A DNA stretch of 64,000 nucleotides. Origin: a bacterium (GTDB taxonomy: Bacteria; JAJVIF01). This document shows positions 59,218 through 64,000 of the stretch, in pieces. Below the pieces are notes generated by a model. It had not been told where the DNA came from. It saw only the letters and a program-made list of their open reading frames with translations, and searched no databases. The stretch is taken from assembly GCA_022072165.1 (NCBI GenBank), contig JAJVIF010000001.1, positions 523,353-587,352 of the forward strand, in the 5' to 3' direction. Positions within the stretch are counted from its first letter, which is position 1. Every line of letters begins with the position of its first letter. The position numbers and the translations under genes were made by a program.

Positions 59218-59223
59218 TATCCT
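59218..59223 (+). promoter_or_regulatory. -10 box TATCCT
   Basis: GCTATCCTTA lies 64 bases before the GTG of the cystathionine beta-synthase-like gene, in the divergent region shared with the TPR lipoprotein operon. Confidence 0.4.
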
Positions 59224-59287
59224 TAGTCCTGACACAGCAGGTGATCATTACCTGTCGTGTCAGTCAGACAAAGGAAGGCCTCCGCCC

Positions 59288-60352
59288 GTGACCGCTCCGG
59301 TCTATGACTCGCTCCTCGGTGCCATCGGCAACACGCCCCTCGTGCCCTTACGTCGACTGACGGCGGAATCGCAGGCAACAGTCTGGGTGAAGTGCGAATT
59401 TCTCAATCCGACCGGTTCTCACAAGGACCGCATCGGTCTTGCCATGATCGAATCCGCTGAGAAAGCAGGACAGATCAAGCCCGGTGATCTGTTGGTGGAA
59501 CCTACCAGCGGCAACACGGGACTCGGCTTGTGCCTTGCAGCAGCGCTCAAAGGGTACCGGCTGGTCCTGACGATGCCCGACAAGGTGTCGGCAGAGAAGC
59601 AGGGGCTAATGCGGGCATATGGTGCCCGGGTCGTAACCGCGCCCACTGCCCTGCCGCACGATCACCCGGAGAACTACATGGCGGTGGCTGAGCGGATCGC
59701 AGCCGCCGAGGGAGGCACCATCCTCAACCAGTATGAGCATCCCGGTAACCCGCAGGCCCACTTTGAGACGGCCCGGGAAATCTGGGAACAGACCGGCGGC
59801 AGCATCACCCATCTGGTGCTGGGGGCCGGGACTGGCGGGCTTGTAACGGGGGCCGGACACTGGCTCCGGGAGCGGCAGCCTGACCTCCAGATCGTGGTGG
59901 GAGACCCCGAAGGTTCCATCTACTCGAAGGACGAACCAGGCACCTATACGGTCGAAGGCATCGGTTACGACTTCTGGCCTGGTGTGTTCGATGTCGAGCT
60001 GGTGAACCGGATGTACCGCATCGGCGATGCTGAGAGCTGGTACTGGGCGAAACGCCTGAGCCGGGAAGAGGGCCTGCTGGTCGGCGGATCGACCGGCACC
60101 GTCTTCGGGGCGGTGATTCGCCTGCTGGATGACGTTGCTGCCGGCGCACAGGTCGTGATGCTGGCCCATGACACGGGACGGAACTACCTCTCCAAGATGA
60201 CCGACTCCTTCCTGCAGGAACGTGGCATCTATCTGCCGGTGCCAGGCGAGCCCGATGGGGTCGATCTCCTGCCAGCAGCCGCCCGATCGAGTCTCGGCCT
60301 GCGGGTTGATCCACCTTTCCGGGATGCCCCGGTCCTCGCCCACTCGCATTAA
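59288..60352 (+). CDS. Cystathionine beta-synthase-like / cysteine synthase
   Basis: A 354-residue fold type II PLP enzyme. Key motifs: 'NPTGSHKDRIG' with the PLP Lys, 'PTSGNTGLGLC', and 'GAGTGGLVTGAGHWL' (phosphate loop). After about residue 320 the sequence ends without CBS regulatory domains. The next gene is a cystathionine gamma-lyase/synthase, so together they likely run reverse transsulfuration (homocysteine to cysteine), favouring CBS over CysK. GTG start with AAGGAAGG; a frame extending back to 59147 has no N-terminal homology. Confidence 0.9.
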   Translation: MTAPVYDSLLGAIGNTPLVPLRRLTAESQATVWVKCEFLNPTGSHKDRIGLAMIESAEKAGQIKPGDLLVEPTSGNTGLGLCLAAALKGYRLVLTMPDKVSAEKQGLMRAYGARVVTAPTALPHDHPENYMAVAERIAAAEGGTILNQYEHPGNPQAHFETAREIWEQTGGSITHLVLGAGTGGLVTGAGHWLRERQPDLQIVVGDPEGSIYSKDEPGTYTVEGIGYDFWPGVFDVELVNRMYRIGDAESWYWAKRLSREEGLLVGGSTGTVFGAVIRLLDDVAAGAQVVMLAHDTGRNYLSKMTDSFLQERGIYLPVPGEPDGVDLLPAAARSSLGLRVDPPFRDAPVLAHSH

Positions 60353-60366
60353 CAGGAGCTCCATCG

Positions 60367-61533
60367 ATGCGCTTTGAAACCCGCGCCATTCATGCCGCAC
60401 AGGATCCCGAGCCGATAACCGGGGCCGTGAATGTCCCGGTCTTCCTGACCTCGACCTATGTCCAGGCGTCGCCAGGTGAGCACACCGGATTCGAGTACTC
60501 CCGGACCCAGAACCCCACCCGGTTCGCGCTGGAAGGCTGCCTGGCATCGCTCGAAGAGGGAGCCAGGGGGCTGGCGTTTGCCTCGGGGCTGGCCGCGCTG
60601 AACACGTTGCTGGCGCACTTTGATGCGGGGACCCACATCATTGCCGGGGATGACATCTATGGAGGCTCAGCGCGGCTGTTCAATCGGATCGGGACCCGCC
60701 AGGGATATCAGTTTTCCTATGTCGACATGACCGACCCCGATCAACTCGCTGCCGCACTGCGTCCTGAGACGCGGCTGATCTTCTGCGAGACCCCAACGAA
60801 TCCGATGCTCAAGGTTTTTGATCTGCAGGCGATTTGCGACTTCGCCCAGGCGCATCAGCTGCTGGTCTGCTGCGATAACACGTTCGCGACTCCCTATCTC
60901 CAGCGCCCCCTGCTACACGGCTGCGATGTGGTCCTCCACTCGACCTCCAAGTACATCGGTGGGCACAGCGATGTCATCGGCGGAGCCCTGGTGACCCGTT
61001 CAGCGGAGTTGGGGGAGCGTCTGGCGTTTCTCCAGAACGCGATGGGTGCGGTGCCGGACCCCATGAACAGTTATCTGACACTGCGGGGGCTCAAGACGCT
61101 GGGAGTCAGGATGGACCGTCACTGCGCCAACGCGCAGGCAGTCGCGGAGTTCCTGCAGGCGCATCCAGCAGTCGACCGGGTCATTTATCCGGGGCTCACC
61201 AGCCATCCGCAGCATGATCTGGCGGGCCGGCAGATGGACCAGTACGGCGGCATGATCTCCATGTACCTCAAGGGCGGGCTGGCCGAGAGTCGGGCCTTCC
61301 TGGAGCATGTCGGGGTCTTCTTCCTCGCCGAGTCCCTGGGAGGTGTGGAGAGTCTGATCGAGCATCCCGCCATCATGACCCACGCGTCCATTGCGCCTGA
61401 GATCCGGGCGCAACTGGGGATCGCGGACAACTTCATTCGGCTCTCGGTCGGGATCGAGCACATCGAGGACCTCATCGATGGTCTGGAGCGTGGGTTTGCG
61501 GCAGTCCCCTCCCGGGTTGCTTCGACCGCGTAA
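60367..61533 (+). CDS. Cystathionine gamma-lyase/synthase
   Basis: A 388-residue Cys/Met-metabolism PLP enzyme (fold type I). Motifs: 'RTQNPTRFALEGCLASLE', 'AFASGLAALNTLLA', the PLP Lys in 'HSTSKYIGGHSDVIGG' and 'SLGGVESLIEHPAIMTH' with 'RLSVGIEHIEDLIDGL'. It begins 14 bases after the CBS-like gene and is likely co-transcribed. The lyase and synthase forms cannot be separated by these motifs; context favours lyase. Confidence 0.92.
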   Translation: MRFETRAIHAAQDPEPITGAVNVPVFLTSTYVQASPGEHTGFEYSRTQNPTRFALEGCLASLEEGARGLAFASGLAALNTLLAHFDAGTHIIAGDDIYGGSARLFNRIGTRQGYQFSYVDMTDPDQLAAALRPETRLIFCETPTNPMLKVFDLQAICDFAQAHQLLVCCDNTFATPYLQRPLLHGCDVVLHSTSKYIGGHSDVIGGALVTRSAELGERLAFLQNAMGAVPDPMNSYLTLRGLKTLGVRMDRHCANAQAVAEFLQAHPAVDRVIYPGLTSHPQHDLAGRQMDQYGGMISMYLKGGLAESRAFLEHVGVFFLAESLGGVESLIEHPAIMTHASIAPEIRAQLGIADNFIRLSVGIEHIEDLIDGLERGFAAVPSRVASTA

Positions 61534-61542
61534 GCCAATCCG

Positions 61543-61571
61543 GACTGCGACCAGTTTGCAGTCGCAATTTT
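61543..61571 (+). terminator. Terminator after the transsulfuration genes
   Basis: GACTGC-N9-GCAGTC stem followed by GCAATTTT. It separates the operon from the cation-efflux gene. Confidence 0.65.
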
Positions 61572-61604
61572 CCGTTGGGTATGGGCAGTCTGGCCCGAAC
61601 GCAT

Positions 61605-61610
61605 GACAAT
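61605..61610 (+). promoter_or_regulatory. Possible -10 box for leaderless cation-efflux gene
   Basis: GACAAT ends 6 bases before GTG 61617 and comes right after the terminator; it lacks the first T of the usual TANNNT. Confidence 0.35.
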
Positions 61611-61616
61611 AGTGAC

Positions 61617-62648
61617 GTGCGAGGGACCACACTCACTCAGCAGGAGCTTGTCGCGCATCAGCGCGAGGCGCAGCTGGCGTCGAAGATCACGCTGGTCGCG
61701 ATCTTTGTGCTGATGATCGCGAAAGGGGTCGCCGGCCTGATGCTGCGATCCATCGCGCTGACCTCCGAAGCCCTCCATACCCTCCTTGATCTCGCCACCG
61801 CCGGCCTCGCCTGGTACACCCTCCGGGTCGCGCATGATCCCCCTGACGAAGAACATCCGTATGGGCATGGCAAGTTCGAGAATCTGATGGCACTGGTGCA
61901 GGCCCTGATGATCCTCGTGCCAGCGGTGGGCATTGGCTGGTACAGCCTGGACCATCTGATTCACGGGAAAGTCAATTTTCGGGATGACAACACTGCCCTG
62001 GGCATCTGGACCATGGCGCTGACGATGGCTGTGAACCTCGCGCTTATGGTCTACCTGGGGCGCGTCGCAAAGCGCACCCAAAGTGCGAGCATCGCGGCGA
62101 ATGCGGCCCATGAGCGGGTGGACTTTGTCACCAGCGCTATTGTGCTGGTCGGTTTGATCCTCATCAGCCTGACCGGAGCACGATGGATCGATGCAGCGCT
62201 GGGGATCATCACGGCGATTTACATTCTGCGGGAAGGCTGGTCGCTGCTGTACGACTCCGCGCAGGTCCTCCTCGACCGGGCAGCACCGCAGCACTACCAG
62301 GATCGGCTCCATGCGGTGCTGCATCGACACGGGAAACTGGTGCATGGCTTTAGCAATGTCCGGACCCGGATGCACGGACAGGAGGTCCATGCGGATCTCG
62401 ACATCCAGCTCCATGCCCGGGCTCCGCTGTCAGAAATCGCGACTGTTATCGATCACCTGGAACTGGAGTTAGAGGCCGCGATTCCAGGGATACAGGTCCA
62501 TCTTAAGCCTCGTCCCTGTCCTGAGGACTGCCCCCGGTGTGTCGCAGACCCGCTAACCCTGCATGAACTGTTAGAAGACCACACACCGGTCCCGGAGCCT
62601 TTGCGTGCGGCGGAACGCGCCATTCTGGAAGGCGCTCCACTAACGTAG
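61617..62648 (+). CDS. Cation diffusion facilitator (CDF) transporter
   Basis: A 343-residue CDF-family exporter, likely for Zn2+, Fe2+ or Mn2+. It has six membrane segments: 'KGVAGLMLRSIALTSEALHTLLDLATAGLAW' region (split here by length; about residues 36-66) with the metal-site Asp, and 'AANAAHERVDFVTSAIVLVGLI' with the second His/Asp site, followed by a cytoplasmic CDF C-terminal domain ('VHADLDIQLHARAPLSEI'). Start set at GTG 61617 by the -10-like GACAAT; ATG 61581 is an alternative. Ends with a Pro/Cys-rich tail 'PRPCPEDCPRC'. Confidence 0.88.
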   Translation: MRGTTLTQQELVAHQREAQLASKITLVAIFVLMIAKGVAGLMLRSIALTSEALHTLLDLATAGLAWYTLRVAHDPPDEEHPYGHGKFENLMALVQALMILVPAVGIGWYSLDHLIHGKVNFRDDNTALGIWTMALTMAVNLALMVYLGRVAKRTQSASIAANAAHERVDFVTSAIVLVGLILISLTGARWIDAALGIITAIYILREGWSLLYDSAQVLLDRAAPQHYQDRLHAVLHRHGKLVHGFSNVRTRMHGQEVHADLDIQLHARAPLSEIATVIDHLELELEAAIPGIQVHLKPRPCPEDCPRCVADPLTLHELLEDHTPVPEPLRAAERAILEGAPLT

Positions 62649-62649
62649 C

Positions 62650-63105
62650 TCATTGATCTTTCGCGCTCAGAGATGGACCGCCGAAGTGAAACGGATATGG
62701 CATCAGATCACGCAGGCAGAGAACATCCGGGACCTGGTGGGGATGGAGGCAATGCACAAGCAGGTCGCCTGTGGGCGAAAACTCCGACATCACAGAAAGG
62801 CAGCCACCGCAGGGACGCAGGATATGCGGCAGGTCCGGATGCGCTTCATCCAGACACACAATGGCGATATCGGTAAATTTGCGATGCCCCTGACTGACCG
62901 CAGCGACAATAGCAGAACGTTCCGCGCAGATTGTCTGCGGATATGCCCCATTCTCAACATTGACACCCGTGATCAGGGTCCCATCGACGGTCCGGAGGGC
63001 AGCGGACACCCGGAACCGGGAGTACGGGGCATAACTGTGTGACAGCATTGATCGGGCAGCGTCGTAGAGCTGTTCCAGATCAGTCGGACTCAGTGTCGTC
63101 GTCAT
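62650..63105 (-). CDS. cdd: Cytidine deaminase
   Basis: A 151-residue deaminase that converts cytidine and deoxycytidine to the uridines. Zinc ligands are visible in 'ENGAYPQTICAERSAIVAAV' and 'LRPCGGCLSVMSEF', giving the three-Cys tetrameric type. A C-terminal extension of about 20 residues is present. The ATG at 63105 has a GAGGAG-type site and lies within the end of prmC, overlapping it by 26 bases. It ends one base before the CDF stop on the other strand. Confidence 0.92.
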   Translation of the reverse strand: MTTTLSPTDLEQLYDAARSMLSHSYAPYSRFRVSAALRTVDGTLITGVNVENGAYPQTICAERSAIVAAVSQGHRKFTDIAIVCLDEAHPDLPHILRPCGGCLSVMSEFSPTGDLLVHCLHPHQVPDVLCLRDLMPYPFHFGGPSLSAKDQ

Positions 63106-64000
63106 CGTCCTGCTCCTCGGCTTCTTCCAGCAATGGTGGGTCATCAGGATGCGGCAGCCGCCCCTCAACGACCCGGGGGAGATTGTGCAGGTCCCAGGCA
63201 ATCTCGACCTGTTGCAGTCCGGCGCGCTGAAAGAGGCTCTGGACCAGCCCGGCCTGTCCATCCCCCACTTCGACGATCAGCCAGCCACCCGGCTTGAGCC
63301 AATCCCGAAGTTCCCCAATGGTCCTGCGATAGAAGGCGAGGCCATCGGGTCCACCATCGAGGGCCTGATGGGGCTCGTGATCCAAAATCTCCCGGGGAAG
63401 ATTAGGGATTTCCGGCCCAGGGATGTAGGGCGGATTGCTGAAGATGATGTCGAACGGAAGTTCGATGCGATGAGCGCTCAGCGCGTCCCACCAGTCGCCC
63501 TCCAGGAAGAGCACCCGATCCTCCACATCATTGCGCACTGCATTTTCGGCGGCCAGCGTGAGTGCAGCCGGATCGATGTCCGTGGCGACAAAAGTGGCAT
63601 GGCGGAAGTCCATGGCGAGGCTGATGATCGGTGCCCCGGATCCGGTGCCTAACTCCAGGACACGTCGATGCTCGGGAAAGTCGGCGGCGATACGGAATGC
63701 GACCCGTTCGACCAGGGTTTCGGTTTCCGGACGGGGGATCAGGACCCCAGGACGGCAGGTGAAGATGCCGCGTCGAAACCCGGTTTCTCCCAGCAGATAC
63801 TGGAACGGCTCATGCGACGCGCGTCGGGCGATGATGGCGGCGCAGGCATCCATCTGCTCCGGGGTGACCTCGACGGAGGTCACCTGCACCAACGAAGGCT
63901 TGACCCCCAGCACCATGGCCAGCAGGTGACGGGATTCGTAGGCAGCTTCTTCAACATGGTGTCGACGCAACTGCGTGATGCTCCACATCAGCAGGGCGCG
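63080..64000 (-). CDS. prmC: Release-factor glutamine methyltransferase PrmC (start beyond window)
   Basis: Methylates the GGQ glutamine of peptide release factors. At least 302 residues are visible, with 'FYRRTIGELRDWLKPGGWLIVEV', 'VLELGTGSGAPIISLAM' (SAM motif I) and 'FDIIFSNPPYIPGPEI' with the catalytic NPPY. The frame is open to the window edge and the family N-terminus usually starts a little further upstream, so the true start probably lies outside. The C-terminus has an unusual acidic run (about 'EEAEEQDDDDDTESD'). It overlaps cdd by 26 bases. Confidence 0.92.
   Translation of the reverse strand, partial: RALLMWSITQLRRHHVEEAAYESRHLLAMVLGVKPSLVQVTSVEVTPEQMDACAAIIARRASHEPFQYLLGETGFRRGIFTCRPGVLIPRPETETLVERVAFRIAADFPEHRRVLELGTGSGAPIISLAMDFRHATFVATDIDPAALTLAAENAVRNDVEDRVLFLEGDWWDALSAHRIELPFDIIFSNPPYIPGPEIPNLPREILDHEPHQALDGGPDGLAFYRRTIGELRDWLKPGGWLIVEVGDGQAGLVQSLFQRAGLQQVEIAWDLHNLPRVVEGRLPHPDDPPLLEEAEEQDDDDDTESD

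Noticed and set aside
1-64000. tRNA, rRNA, CRISPR arrays, insertion sequences or prophage
   Set aside because: No T-loop consensus in a tRNA-like context, no repeat-spacer pattern, and no transposase, integrase or phage structural gene was seen.

Overview
The window is a G+C-rich, gene-dense bacterial chromosome segment with about 50 protein-coding genes on both strands. I found no rRNA, tRNA, CRISPR array, insertion sequence or prophage. The organism looks like a diderm (outer-membrane-bearing) bacterium: there are two Omp85/BamA-type barrel proteins, a Wza-like polysaccharide export protein, an O-antigen-ligase-like protein and many lipoboxed secreted proteins. Housekeeping genes (nadA/nadX/nadC, coaX, dus, rel, lipA/lipB, fur, rpsT, murJ, guaA, prmC) are intact. 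The large lipoproteins, and the many genes that appear to be transcribed without a leader, suggest an uncultured deep-branching lineage. I cannot assign a phylum from the sequence alone.

Layout. 0-3.5 kb: aspartate-consuming cofactor genes (end of panD, nadA, nadX, nadC), making NAD by the NadX rather than the NadB route. 3.5-6.9 kb (minus strand): Rieske protein, b6-type cytochrome b and an octaheme hydroxylamine-oxidoreductase-like cytochrome, preceded by a CRP/FNR-like palindrome. 7-9 kb: a coiled-coil protein, coaX and an unknown protein. 9-11.7 kb: a lipoprotein ending in seven propeller repeats. 11.8-19.8 kb: dus, thiolase, rel, a methyltransferase and PBP1A. 19.8-26.8 kb: a flavodoxin-fold oxidoreductase and a polysaccharide locus (O-antigen ligase, Wzz/tyrosine kinase, export protein), with two copies of a 17-bp dyad in the divergent control region facing a membrane-anchored protein with a caspase-like His/Cys pair.

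26.8-32.5 kb: fdhD, lipB, lipA and a stand-alone lipoyl domain with a very acidic tail, then a hemerythrin, a DUF4438 protein and a small unknown protein. 32.7-39 kb: two lipoproteins, a small zinc-finger anti-sigma-like protein and two tandem single-POTRA Omp85 proteins. 39-46 kb: cold-shock protein, Fur, a large unknown protein, the PEP-synthase regulator, a ComEC core protein, rpsT and murJ. 46.4-54.8 kb: three very large lipoproteins in a row, two of which share an N-terminal module with the propeller protein at 9-11.7 kb. 54.9-64 kb: membrane proteins, hpt, guaA, a TPR lipoprotein, a reverse-transsulfuration pair, a cation-efflux protein, cdd and the truncated prmC.

Two themes stand out. 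First, a Rieske/cytochrome b pair is linked to an HAO-like octaheme cytochrome where cytochrome c1 or f would be expected, resembling arrangements described in anammox bacteria. Second, at least twelve genes have a TANNNT-like -10 box ending 6-9 bases before the start codon and no Shine-Dalgarno sequence, so leaderless expression seems common here.
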